In this document: positions 5,462-13,370 of the stretch, piece by piece
Position numbering within the stretch: position 1 is the first letter of the stretch
Layout of the letters: the number at the start of each line of letters is the position of its first letter
Translations under genes and position numbers: made by a program
Origin: an uncultured Bacilli bacterium
Lineage (GTDB): Bacteria > Bacillota_I > Bacilli_A > RF39 > UBA660
DNA: 14,690 nucleotides
Assembly (NCBI GenBank): GCA_910576985.1
Contig: CAJTLA010000037.1
Span: 1-14,690 of the forward strand
Direction of reading: 5' to 3'
Notes under the pieces: model-generated
The model's database searches: none
What the model was told of the DNA's origin: nothing
Seen by the model: the letters and a program-made list of their open reading frames with translations, nothing else

Positions 5462-7660
5462 ATGAGAAAAAAAATGATGAAACAAAACAAAGGATGGACA
5501 GTAGTTTTTTATGTATTATATTTAATATTAATGGCATCATCGGGTTACATGTTATACTCACTTTCATTATTAAGTAACATTGAAAATACATTAAGACTAA
5601 TTGGTGCAATCGCAATCATAATCATTGCGGGATTATTCATATTATTATCAGCACGTTCTGTAATTAAACAGAAAAAAACAAGTAGAATTATACTTGCAAT
5701 AATATTGATTTTATATTCAGGTGCTTTATTTTTTATTGCCTCTAATGTTCATGTTGTAATAGACAAAATAGGAAATGTGAGTACCAATTCCACAACCTAT
5801 TCTTCTAGTATAGTAACTATGAAAAAAAATAAAGCAGAATCGATTAGTGATATTGGTTCAAGTGAACTAGGAATGATCAAAGATGAAAACAGCATTGATG
5901 GATACCAAATCCCGAAACAAATCATCAAAAATAAAAAACTTTCATCGAACAAAATCGTAGAATATGATGACTATGTTTCTATGTTAAATGACTTATATGA
6001 AGGGAAAATAGACTATATCTTTTTACCAACTGGATACACAATCAAATTTGGTTCACTAGAAGGATTTGAAGAAATCGGAAATGAAACCAAAATATTATAC
6101 ACAGAAGAAAAAGAAATTAAAACAAAAACTACTAAGAGGGGAAATAAAATTGACAAACCATTTACCATTCTTTTAATGGGAGTAGATTCAGAACAAGAAA
6201 ATATTAAAGGTGCCTCCTTTAACGGAGACTCATTAATGTTATTGACGTTTAATCCTACAACATTAAATACAACCATTTTAAGTATTCCAAGAGACACATA
6301 TGTTCCAATCTCTTGCTTTGCAGGCAATCGGAAAAATAAAATTACTCATGCTGCGTGGCAGGGAGAAGATTGTATGATTAAAACAATTCAGGACTTTACT
6401 GGAATCACTATTGATTATTATGCCAAAATCAACTTTAAAGGAGTTGTAAAATTAGTAGACGCTTTAGGAGGAATTGATGTAGATGTCCCAATTGACTTTT
6501 GTGAACAAGATAGTAACCGAGACTTTGCTAATTTAATTTGCTTAAAAACAGGACCTCAAACGTTGAATGGAGAACAAGCACTTGCGCTTTCAAGACACCG
6601 AAAAACAATTAATGACTTTGTTCGTGGACAAAACCAACAACTTGTCGTAAAAGGATTAATGAATAAAGCAAAAACAATCAAAAGCATTGATACCATTTAT
6701 AAACTTTTAGATACACTTAGTAACAATTTAGAAACAAACATGACCACCAATGAAATATTATCATTCTATAACGTGGCCAAAGATCTTTTATCACGCAGTA
6801 AAGAGAATACAAGTGTAGAAGAATTATTTGGAATGCAAAGACTTTATATTAGTGGAATTGATGCGACCATCCATGATTATAATTCAATTGTAAACCAAGG
6901 AACGAGACTAAATTTATATAACTTTGTTCCATATGAAAGTAGTATCAAAGATGTTGTGACTGCTATGAAAATCAACTTAGGATTAGAAAAACCAAAAATT
7001 ATCAAAACCTTCCAATTTGATATTGATGAACCATATGAAGAAACTGTAATTGGAAAAGGAAACTATAAAGATGCGAATTTGAACCTATTACCAAATTTTG
7101 TAGGTTATGATAAATCAAAAGCAATTAGTTATGGAAATCAAAATGGATTAAAGGTAAATATCAACTATGTAGATTCCTCACAAAGAGAAGGTCAAATTAT
7201 TAGTCAAAACTTAACACCAGGAATGGATCTTACCGCCATTAGCAAAAGTACTGGACTGACTCTGACTGTGTCTAATGGAAAAGGAGGAAGCTCAAGTATA
7301 AAAGATAATAATAAAGATGATAAAGACAAAACAGACAATAAAAATAATCCAACAACAGAAGAAAAACTTCCAAATTTTGTAGGAGGATCTTATAATGGAA
7401 GCATTATTACAAACTTTAGAAGCAACCATAAAAATATCATCATCGCTTTGGTGAAAATATCTGAAGGAGAAGCTGGATTTGATATTCAGAAAAAAGGACA
7501 GATTATTTCACAAGATGTAAAAGCTGGAACTTCACTTTCAGGATTAGAGGGCAAAACGATTACATTAAAATATATTGATCCTTTAGCAACAGAACCAGAA
7601 GAACCAGATGATGGTGGAGAAGAAGAGGAACTTCCACCAGAAATAAATCCAGGAGCTTAA
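5462..7660 (+). CDS. LytR-CpsA-Psr (LCP) family wall-polymer transferase with two PASTA-like repeats
   Basis: A 732-residue membrane protein that should attach teichoic-acid-like or other phosphate-linked polymers to peptidoglycan from lipid carriers. Three membrane segments lie near 12-34, 42-65 and 74-100. Residues ~100-220 look like a solute-binding-like domain (DLYEGKIDYIFLPTGY) of unknown role. The LCP domain spans ~232-510, with D256 in GDSLML, SIPRD (274-278), SRHR (377-380) and DFVRG (385-389), the usual acidic and Arg residues that hold pyrophosphate-linked substrate. Two PASTA-like units start LPNFVG at ~543 and ~636, joined by a Lys/Asp/Asn linker, followed by a Pro/Glu tail without a sortase motif. 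ATG 5462 is used because AAAGGA (5448-5453) is 8 nt upstream and the promoter covers the earlier ATG. The gene is monocistronic and is followed by a terminator. Confidence 0.9.
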   Translation: MRKKMMKQNKGWTVVFYVLYLILMASSGYMLYSLSLLSNIENTLRLIGAIAIIIIAGLFILLSARSVIKQKKTSRIILAIILILYSGALFFIASNVHVVIDKIGNVSTNSTTYSSSIVTMKKNKAESISDIGSSELGMIKDENSIDGYQIPKQIIKNKKLSSNKIVEYDDYVSMLNDLYEGKIDYIFLPTGYTIKFGSLEGFEEIGNETKILYTEEKEIKTKTTKRGNKIDKPFTILLMGVDSEQENIKGASFNGDSLMLLTFNPTTLNTTILSIPRDTYVPISCFAGNRKNKITHAAWQGEDCMIKTIQDFTGITIDYYAKINFKGVVKLVDALGGIDVDVPIDFCEQDSNRDFANLICLKTGPQTLNGEQALALSRHRKTINDFVRGQNQQLVVKGLMNKAKTIKSIDTIYKLLDTLSNNLETNMTTNEILSFYNVAKDLLSRSKENTSVEELFGMQRLYISGIDATIHDYNSIVNQGTRLNLYNFVPYESSIKDVVTAMKINLGLEKPKIIKTFQFDIDEPYEETVIGKGNYKDANLNLLPNFVGYDKSKAISYGNQNGLKVNINYVDSSQREGQIISQNLTPGMDLTAISKSTGLTLTVSNGKGGSSSIKDNNKDDKDKTDNKNNPTTEEKLPNFVGGSYNGSIITNFRSNHKNIIIALVKISEGEAGFDIQKKGQIISQDVKAGTSLSGLEGKTITLKYIDPLATEPEEPDDGGEEEELPPEINPGA

Positions 7661-7679
7661 ATCGCTTCTTTTTCTTTTT
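7651..7679 (+). terminator. Intrinsic terminator overlapping the end of the LCP gene
   Basis: AGGAGC (7651-7656) pairs with GCTTCT (7664-7669) with one G-U pair. The 7-nt loop contains the LCP stop codon TAA (7658-7660). The T-rich tract TTTTCTTTTT (7670-7679) follows. It leads straight into the tcdA promoter. Confidence 0.6.
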
Positions 7680-7688
7680 ACAAAAAAG

Positions 7689-7697
7689 TGCTATAAT
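7689..7697 (+). promoter_or_regulatory. Extended -10 promoter of tcdA
   Basis: TGCTATAAT (7689-7697) is a perfect TATAAT with the TGn extension, which can work without a -35. The hexamer 17 nt upstream lies in the terminator T tract and does not resemble TTGACA. Transcription would start near 7704, at the SD AGGAGG (7703-7708), leaving a leader of about 10 nt before ATG 7714. Confidence 0.6.
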
Positions 7698-7713
7698 AAA
7701 ACAGGAGGAACAT

Positions 7714-8400
7714 ATGGAATCATTAGCAAGACTTTCTTTATTAATTGGAGAAGAACAAATCAAAACATTATCAAAAACTTGTGTCCTTGTGTTAGGACTT
7801 GGAGGAGTAGGTGGATATGTAGTAGAAGCACTTGCTCGAAGTGGTATAGGACACTTAATTATTGTTGACTATGATAAAATAGATATTACTAATTTCAATA
7901 GACAAATCATAGCCTTAAAATCAACTATTGGAAAATCCAAAGTAGAACTCTGGAAACAAAGAATTTTAGAGATCAGAAACACATGCAAAGTAACCACAAT
8001 AGAAGACAAAATCACAGAAGAAAACTTAGAGGAACTATTCCAACATGAAATTCATTTTGTAGTAGATGCTTGCGATACCATTACAACAAAATTTGCGCTA
8101 ATCAAATATTGCTTAAATCAAAAAATTCCATTTATTTTGTGCTTAGGAACAGGAAAAAGAATGGATCCAACTATGTTAGAAATTACAGAACTTTCTAAAA
8201 CAAATTATGATCCACTTGCTAGAATTTTAAGAAAAAAAGTAAAAGAAGAGCAAATCAAAGAAAAAATACCAGTAGTGTATAGTAAAGAAATTCCTAAAAA
8301 AATAGATAGTAATATAATCGCATCAAGTATTTTTGTTCCTAGCAGTGCAGGAATATTATGTGCAAGTTATGTAGTAGATCATATCATAAATAAGAAATAA
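7714..8400 (+). CDS. tcdA: tRNA threonylcarbamoyladenosine dehydratase (TcdA, ThiF/MoeB/E1-like family)
   Basis: An E1-like enzyme that uses ATP to activate and dehydrate t6A at position 37 of ANN-decoding tRNAs into cyclic ct6A. The 228 residues show the nucleotide loop GLGGVGG (28-34), D52-x-D54, the NFNRQ segment (60-64) that binds phosphate, DACD (118-121), and GTGKRMDP (145-152) followed by KTNYDPLAR, which is typical of TcdA rather than of ThiF or MoeB. It is somewhat shorter than the E. coli enzyme (about 268 residues), mainly at the C-terminus. No CsdA/CsdE sulfur-transfer partners lie in the window. AGGAGG 5 nt upstream fixes the start. It forms an operon with the next gene, 17 nt downstream. 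Confidence 0.9.
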   Translation: MESLARLSLLIGEEQIKTLSKTCVLVLGLGGVGGYVVEALARSGIGHLIIVDYDKIDITNFNRQIIALKSTIGKSKVELWKQRILEIRNTCKVTTIEDKITEENLEELFQHEIHFVVDACDTITTKFALIKYCLNQKIPFILCLGTGKRMDPTMLEITELSKTNYDPLARILRKKVKEEQIKEKIPVVYSKEIPKKIDSNIIASSIFVPSSAGILCASYVVDHIINKK

Positions 8401-8417
8401 GATTTGGGGAGGAAAGA

Positions 8418-8954
8418 ATGAAAAAAGAAGAAAAACGAATGCTACAATTAATTCAAACAATAGAAGGAAATGTACTAGCAATAGGAATTTCAGACCCCAT
8501 AATAATAGAAGCATTTGAAAAAAATGATCGTATTGAAAAATGCTATTTTCTAAATACAATTTCCAATGAATCTGGAAAAGCAAAAGGAAGAAAAAAACGT
8601 AAAAATTTTAGTATGAACCGTTTAAGAAAAAAATTTCATAAAAAAAAGATAGATTATATTATTTGTAACATAGAAGAAATGATACCTCATATGAATACTT
8701 TTATTAAAGATAGTGTTTATATTAATCGGAAAAAACTATACTTTTTTGGACCTAATCAATTAAAGTACAGTAAAATATGGAAGAGATATCAACAATACCA
8801 TGCTAAAATAGAACACGAAAAAATTGGGAATAGTTATCTAACAACGATTTCAAATGAACACAGTAAAACCAATAAAATGAAAGACATTTATTTTTTAATT
8901 CATGACTGTTTAAAAAAAATGTATGATGTTATTGGAGACTTATTGATTGACTAA
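8418..8954 (+). CDS. Hypothetical protein cotranscribed with tcdA
   Basis: A 178-residue, strongly basic soluble protein that I do not recognise. Visible features are an N-terminal beta/alpha-like segment (GNVLAIGISDPIIIEAF, about 17-33) that could start a Rossmann-like fold, a Lys/Arg-rich stretch near 55-75 that could bind nucleic acid, and a second hydrophobic strand in DYIICNIEEMI. There is no signal peptide, membrane segment, Cys pair or known catalytic motif. GGGAGG lies 5 nt before the ATG, and the gene starts 17 nt after tcdA, so the two are probably one transcript. Its basic character and partner suggest, but do not show, a role linked to RNA. Confidence 0.75.
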   Translation: MKKEEKRMLQLIQTIEGNVLAIGISDPIIIEAFEKNDRIEKCYFLNTISNESGKAKGRKKRKNFSMNRLRKKFHKKKIDYIICNIEEMIPHMNTFIKDSVYINRKKLYFFGPNQLKYSKIWKRYQQYHAKIEHEKIGNSYLTTISNEHSKTNKMKDIYFLIHDCLKKMYDVIGDLLID

Positions 8955-8979
8955 ACAATATAATACAATTGCAAAAAAA

Positions 8980-9000
8980 TGAAAAAAAATCTTTTTTTCG
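8980..9000 (+). terminator. Weak A/T-only hairpin after the hypothetical gene
   Basis: GAAAAAAA (8981-8988) can pair with TTTTTTTC (8992-8999) across a 3-nt loop, with a T-G pair below. The T run is in the stem, so this is not a standard terminator. Its position between a stop codon and a promoter is the main support. Confidence 0.3.
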
Positions 9001-9029
9001 TTGTTATTAAACAAAAAAAATGGTATAAT
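9001..9029 (+). promoter_or_regulatory. Promoter of the hydrolase-murF-ddl operon
   Basis: TTGTTA (9001-9006) and TATAAT (9024-9029) are separated by 17 nt, and TGG precedes the -10, giving an extended -10. Transcription would start near 9036, at the SD GGTGAG (9036-9041). This places the upstream in-frame ATG at 8979 outside the message and fixes the hydrolase start at ATG 9045. Confidence 0.72.
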
Positions 9030-9044
9030 AACAATGGTGAGAAA

Positions 9045-9773
9045 ATGATAAAAAAAGTAAATGGAATATCACTTCATTATATAGATTATGGAAACCCAGA
9101 TGGTGAAACTTTAGTCTTCTTACATGGTTGGGGACAAAATATAGAAATGATGAAAATGATTGCTGATCCATTTGAAAAAGAATATCATATTATTATTCCA
9201 GACTTACCAGGATTTGGAGAAAGCAGTGAACCAGAAACCGATTGGACATTATTTGAATATGTAGATTGTATACATACACTATTAGAATCCTTAAAAATAG
9301 AAGAACCGATTTTACTTGGTCATTCATTTGGCGGTAAAATTAGCCTGTTATATGCTACAGAATATCCTGTAAAAAAACTGGTATTATTTGGCAGTCCCTA
9401 CAAAAAGGAAGTCGAAAAAACTACTATGAAATTAAAAGTTTTAAAGAGTTTAAAAAAAGTTCCAGTATTAAAACAGTTTGAAGAAATAGCAAAAAAACAT
9501 ATTGGTTCAACTGATTATAAAAATGCAACTCCAATGATGAGAAAAATTATGGTAAATCATGTGAATTTAGACTTATCAGAGAAAATAAAAAAAATAGAAG
9601 CTCCTACTTTATTAGTTTGGGGAGATCTAGATCAAGAAGTCTCATTAGAGCAAGCGTATGAAATTGAGCAAAAAATAAAAGATGCAGGAGTAGTAGTATT
9701 TGAAGGATGTACTCATTATGCATATTTAGAAAACTTAAAAGGTACGATTCGTGTACTACGAAACTTTTTATAA
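9045..9773 (+). CDS. Alpha/beta-fold hydrolase
   Basis: A 242-residue cytoplasmic enzyme of the alpha/beta hydrolase superfamily. The oxyanion segment LHGWG lies at 26-30. The nucleophile elbow GHSFGG puts the catalytic Ser at 94, the acid is Asp 196 in WGDLDQEV, and the His is 224 in CTHYAYLE. The catalytic triad is complete and the helical cap is short (about 120-180). The substrate is not predictable: esterase, lipase-like and C-C hydrolase members look alike. SD and promoter positions support ATG 9045. It is the first gene of an operon and ends 15 nt before the MurF-type gene, so a role in envelope precursor metabolism is possible but unproven. Confidence 0.88.
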   Translation: MIKKVNGISLHYIDYGNPDGETLVFLHGWGQNIEMMKMIADPFEKEYHIIIPDLPGFGESSEPETDWTLFEYVDCIHTLLESLKIEEPILLGHSFGGKISLLYATEYPVKKLVLFGSPYKKEVEKTTMKLKVLKSLKKVPVLKQFEEIAKKHIGSTDYKNATPMMRKIMVNHVNLDLSEKIKKIEAPTLLVWGDLDQEVSLEQAYEIEQKIKDAGVVVFEGCTHYAYLENLKGTIRVLRNFL

Positions 9774-9788
9774 AATTAGGAGGTTTTT

Positions 9789-11375
9789 ATGTTTCTGAAA
9801 TTATTAGGATTATGTATTCCTTGTTTTATTGTAATTATATTAAAAAGTAAAAAAGCATTACATATGTTACAGCAGAATTGGTATAACGAAGGATGGCGTT
9901 ATATCCATTGGATATTCAAAAATCCTAAAAAAGTATTTTTAACAACAGACATACTATTTTTTTTATTTTTATTTGGACAAACGCTAGATCATGAAATATT
10001 GCTATTCTTGTTTTTTACATTGTATTCGATAATCGCGATTTTTACTTATTATGCAATGAAAAATGAACAAACAAAAAAACCATTAGTAGTAACAAAAAGA
10101 GTTCGAAGATTGATTTATACAACTTTAATCTGTTACTTGATCCTTTTCATAATAATAAGAATGATATTCAAACCTTCTAACTTATATCTTTACATAACCC
10201 TAATTGGGGCAGCTTGCTACTTGCAGTTTTTTGTGATATGGATTGTTAATATTATCAATAAACCAATTGAAAAAGTTGTCTTTTATTACTATAAAATAAA
10301 AGCGATGAATAGGCTTTCTTCTATGAATAATATGCCAGTCATAGGAATTACAGGAAGTTATGGAAAAACAAGTAGCAAAAATATTTTAGCTGATCTTTTA
10401 AATGTTCGTTATAATGCTTTTGCCACCCCAAAAAACTTCAACACTACCTATGGATTAATTAATACAATTAATAATTATTTAGATAAATTCAACGATTATT
10501 TCATTGCTGAAATGGGAGCATTTAAACGAGGAGAAATTAAAGAAATCTGTGATTTAGTAAAACCAAAATATGGAATACTAACTTGCGTTGGAACCGCACA
10601 TTTAGAAAGTTTTGGTAGTAGAGAAAATATTCAAAAGGGAAAATTTGAACTGATTGAATCTCTTCCTAGTGATGGGATCGGAATTTTAAACGGAGATGAT
10701 CCATATCAACGATCTTATCAATTGAAAAACAACTGTAAAATTGTATGGATTGGAATTGAATCAGAAGAAGTAGATATCAGGGCCACAAACATTGAATTAT
10801 CACACAAAGGAACAAGTTTTGATTGCATAGTGGATAACCAAAAATACCATTTTGAAACAAAATTGCTTGGGAAAGCGAATGTATATAATATTTTAGCTTC
10901 TATTGCCCTTGGACGAGAACTTGGAATTTCCATGGAACAATTAATGATTGGTACAAAAAAAATAAATGTAATAGAACATAGACTAGAATTGAAAAAATAT
11001 GGGAATATTAATATTATTGATGATGCCTATAATTCTAACCCTGTCGGTTCAAAAATGGCGATTGAAGTTCTTTCAATGATGCCTGGAAAAAAAATTGTTG
11101 TTACACCAGGAATGATCGAATTGGGACCAGATGAATATAAATATAATCAAGAATTTGGAAAACAAATTTCAGAAGTAGCATCCGATGTTATTTTAGTGGG
11201 CGCATCCCAGACCAAAGCCATCTATGATGGATTATTGGAAAAAAGTTATCCAAAAGAACACATTCATATCATTAATGATGTGAAACAAGCATTCCCATTA
11301 ATGCAAAAACTAGAAGAAAAGGAAACTTATGTATTATTGGAAAACGATCTACCTGATATTTTTAATGAAAAGTAA
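9789..11375 (+). CDS. murF: Membrane-anchored MurF-type Mur ligase
   Basis: Probable UDP-MurNAc-tripeptide:D-Ala-D-Ala ligase of 528 residues. The first ~160 residues hold about five hydrophobic segments (3-19, 50-65, 69-88, 108-127, 132-156) in place of the UDP-binding domain that normally opens MurF. The ATPase and C-terminal domains are complete: P-loop GSYGKTS (189-195), AEMGA (240-244), GTAHLE (268-273), a Lys in IQKGKFE (K284) at the carbamylated position, DDAYNSNP (411-418), and a C-terminal NDLPD segment typical of MurF. Placement directly before ddl (15 nt) supports the substrate. A membrane anchor could hold the enzyme near MraY. AGGAGG 5 nt upstream fixes the start. An alternative is a related Mur ligase acting on another amino-acid acceptor. 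Confidence 0.85.
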   Translation: MFLKLLGLCIPCFIVIILKSKKALHMLQQNWYNEGWRYIHWIFKNPKKVFLTTDILFFLFLFGQTLDHEILLFLFFTLYSIIAIFTYYAMKNEQTKKPLVVTKRVRRLIYTTLICYLILFIIIRMIFKPSNLYLYITLIGAACYLQFFVIWIVNIINKPIEKVVFYYYKIKAMNRLSSMNNMPVIGITGSYGKTSSKNILADLLNVRYNAFATPKNFNTTYGLINTINNYLDKFNDYFIAEMGAFKRGEIKEICDLVKPKYGILTCVGTAHLESFGSRENIQKGKFELIESLPSDGIGILNGDDPYQRSYQLKNNCKIVWIGIESEEVDIRATNIELSHKGTSFDCIVDNQKYHFETKLLGKANVYNILASIALGRELGISMEQLMIGTKKINVIEHRLELKKYGNINIIDDAYNSNPVGSKMAIEVLSMMPGKKIVVTPGMIELGPDEYKYNQEFGKQISEVASDVILVGASQTKAIYDGLLEKSYPKEHIHIINDVKQAFPLMQKLEEKETYVLLENDLPDIFNEK

Positions 11376-11390
11376 GAAAGAAGTGAAACT

Positions 11391-12578
11391 ATGAAAATAA
11401 AAGTTGGTGTATTATTCGGAGGCACAACTGTAGAACATGAGATCAGTATTATTTCTGCAGTACAAGCCATGAATCATTTAGACTCTGACAAATATGAAGT
11501 GATTCCGATCTATTTGGGAAAAAATAGAATTTGGTATACTGGAAAAATGCTTATGGATATTGAAGTATATAAAGATGTTGAAATGGTAAAAAGATATGCA
11601 AAAGAAGTAATGCTTTGTAATAAAAATGGAACTTTTGTATTACAAGCAACCAAAGGACTTTTCCAAAAAAAAGTAGCAGAATTAGACATTATTTTCCCAA
11701 TTGTTCACGGAAACAATGCAGAAGATGGAACATTGCAAGGATTATTAGAAGCAATTGGAATTCCTTATGTAGGAAGTGGCGTTTTAGGTTCTGCTTTAGG
11801 ACAAGACAAAGTGGTAATGAAACAAGTTATGAAAGAAGAAGGTCTGCCAATTATAGATTATACATGGTTTTATGATAATGAATATTTAGAAGATACAGAA
11901 CACATTTTAAAAGAAATAAAAAAAATAGGATATCCAGTAATTGTAAAACCAGCTACATTAGGAAGCAGTATTGGAATTACCTTTGCCAAAAATCATGATG
12001 AAATCATCTCTGCGATTAATGAAGCAATTCGTTATGATAATAAAATCGTTGTAGAAAAAGCAGTAGAAGATTTAATAGAAGTCAATTGTAGTGTCCTAGG
12101 AAACTATGAATATTCAGAAGCAAGCGTATTAGAAGAGGTTATGGGAACAGAGGAATTTTTAACTTATCAAGATAAATACCTAGGAAGTAAAAAAGGCGGA
12201 AATAGCAAAGGCATGGTTTCTACAGACCGCATTATTCCAGCTCGATTAGATGAAAAAATGACCACAGAAATTCGTGAATTAGCGCAATCTGTTTGCCAGG
12301 TATTGAATTTAAGTGGAGTGACAAGAGTAGACTTTTTAATTGATAAAAAGAAGAATAAAATTTATGTGAATGAACCAAATACCATACCAGGCTCTTTATC
12401 TTTCTATTTATGGGAACCTAGTGGAAAAACATATCAACAATTATTAGATAAAATGATAACTTTAGGTATTAAAGAATATAAACGAAAGAATAAAAAAGTA
12501 TGTTCATTTGATACTAATATACTAAGCAACTTTAATGGAACGAAAGGTTGCAAAGGACTAAAAGCTTGCAAAAAGTAA
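11391..12578 (+). CDS. ddl: D-alanine--D-alanine ligase
   Basis: An ATP-grasp enzyme that joins two D-alanines for the MurF step. Family signatures are intact across 395 residues: VLFGGTTVEHEIS at the N-terminus (Glu 15 binds the first D-Ala), VHGNNAEDGTLQG (105-117), KPATLGSSIGI (186-196), RVDF (312-315), and NEPNTIPG (327-334) with the metal-binding Glu/Asn. It is about 25-40 residues longer than usual. The last ~16 (NFNGTKGCKGLKACKK) are Gly/Lys/Cys-rich, and their final codons are the terminator hairpin, so this tail may be a by-product of placing the terminator in the gene. The SD is weak (around GAAGTG), with 15 nt to the previous stop, so translation may be coupled to murF. Confidence 0.93.
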   Translation: MKIKVGVLFGGTTVEHEISIISAVQAMNHLDSDKYEVIPIYLGKNRIWYTGKMLMDIEVYKDVEMVKRYAKEVMLCNKNGTFVLQATKGLFQKKVAELDIIFPIVHGNNAEDGTLQGLLEAIGIPYVGSGVLGSALGQDKVVMKQVMKEEGLPIIDYTWFYDNEYLEDTEHILKEIKKIGYPVIVKPATLGSSIGITFAKNHDEIISAINEAIRYDNKIVVEKAVEDLIEVNCSVLGNYEYSEASVLEEVMGTEEFLTYQDKYLGSKKGGNSKGMVSTDRIIPARLDEKMTTEIRELAQSVCQVLNLSGVTRVDFLIDKKKNKIYVNEPNTIPGSLSFYLWEPSGKTYQQLLDKMITLGIKEYKRKNKKVCSFDTNILSNFNGTKGCKGLKACKK

Positions 12579-12587
12579 GCTTTTTTT
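12561..12587 (+). terminator. Intrinsic terminator overlapping the end of ddl
   Basis: AAAGCTTGC (12561-12569) pairs with GTAAGCTTT (12575-12583), nine pairs with one G-U, around the loop AAAAA. T residues continue to 12587. The ddl stop TAA (12576-12578) is in the 3' arm. It ends the hydrolase-murF-ddl operon. Confidence 0.85.
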
Positions 12588-12594
12588 ATATAAT
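12566..12594 (+). promoter_or_regulatory. Promoter of the NatA/NatB-like operon, nested in the ddl terminator
   Basis: TTGCAA (12566-12571) and a perfect TATAAT (12589-12594) are 17 nt apart. The -35 is inside the 5' arm and loop of the ddl terminator, and the T tract forms the spacer. Transcription would start near 12601, leaving about 11 nt before ATG 12612 with GGTGA at its very start. Confidence 0.65.
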
Positions 12595-12611
12595 GAAAAT
12601 GGTGAAGAAGT

Positions 12612-13370
12612 ATGCTAAAAGTAGAAAACTTAAAAAAGAAATTTATAAAATATAATTCTAAAAAACAAAAAGAAGAATTTTACGCAAACAAAGGAATTTC
12701 CTTTAAAGCAAAAGAAGGACAAATTATTGGTGTCTTAGGCCCAAATGGAGCAGGAAAAACAACACTACTGAGGATGATTGCAGGGATATTAGAACCAACA
12801 GAAGGGACAATTGATTTTGATGGATTAAATTTTCAAAAAAATGAAATTGAAATTAAAAAAAAGATTGCTTATTTATCTGGAAACACAAAGATATATAATA
12901 CCTTATCTACTTATGAATTATTAAAAATGTGTGCAGATATCTATGAAGTTGAAAAAGATAAAATAGAGACACGCATCAAAGAAATAACAGAAACATTAAA
13001 TATGAATGATTTTTTATATAATAAAATTGAAAATTTATCGACTGGTCAAACGCAAAGAGTGAATATTGCTCGTTGTTTAATACATGACCCAAAATACTAT
13101 ATTTTAGATGAAGCGACGAGTGGATTGGATATTATTTCTAGTCAAATCATTTTAGAGTTTATCAAAAAAGAAAAGCAAAAGGGAAAAATTATTCTTTATT
13201 CAACACATTATATGGAAGAAGCAGAAAATATTTGTGATCAAGTAATGATGATTAATAAAGGAGAACTGATGAAAGAAGGAACTCCAGAACAAATCAAAAA
13301 AGAAACAAAAACAACCAATTTAAGAGATGCATTTTTTGCTTTAATCGGAGGTGCTTCTAATGAAGAATAA
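12612..13370 (+). CDS. ABC transporter ATP-binding protein (NatA-like)
   Basis: A 252-residue ATPase subunit of an ABC-2 type exporter. Walker A GPNGAGKTT lies at 43-51, LSGNTKIY (88-95) replaces the usual Q-loop in the manner of NatA proteins, the signature LSTGQ is at 142-146, Walker B YYILDEAT at 162-169, and the switch His is 199 in YSTHYMEEAE. All ATP-hydrolysis residues are present. It is coupled to the permease gene, whose start overlaps its last 11 nt. NatA/NatB pairs export sodium in Bacillus, but related pairs export drugs or peptides, so the substrate is open. GGTGA lies 6 nt before ATG 12612. Confidence 0.9.
   Translation: MLKVENLKKKFIKYNSKKQKEEFYANKGISFKAKEGQIIGVLGPNGAGKTTLLRMIAGILEPTEGTIDFDGLNFQKNEIEIKKKIAYLSGNTKIYNTLSTYELLKMCADIYEVEKDKIETRIKEITETLNMNDFLYNKIENLSTGQTQRVNIARCLIHDPKYYILDEATSGLDIISSQIILEFIKKEKQKGKIILYSTHYMEEAENICDQVMMINKGELMKEGTPEQIKKETKTTNLRDAFFALIGGASNEE

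Noticed and set aside
8979..9044. Longer N-terminus for the alpha/beta hydrolase from ATG 8979
   Set aside because: It lies upstream of and across the operon promoter, has no SD, and adds residues unlike the family. ATG 9045 has an SD.
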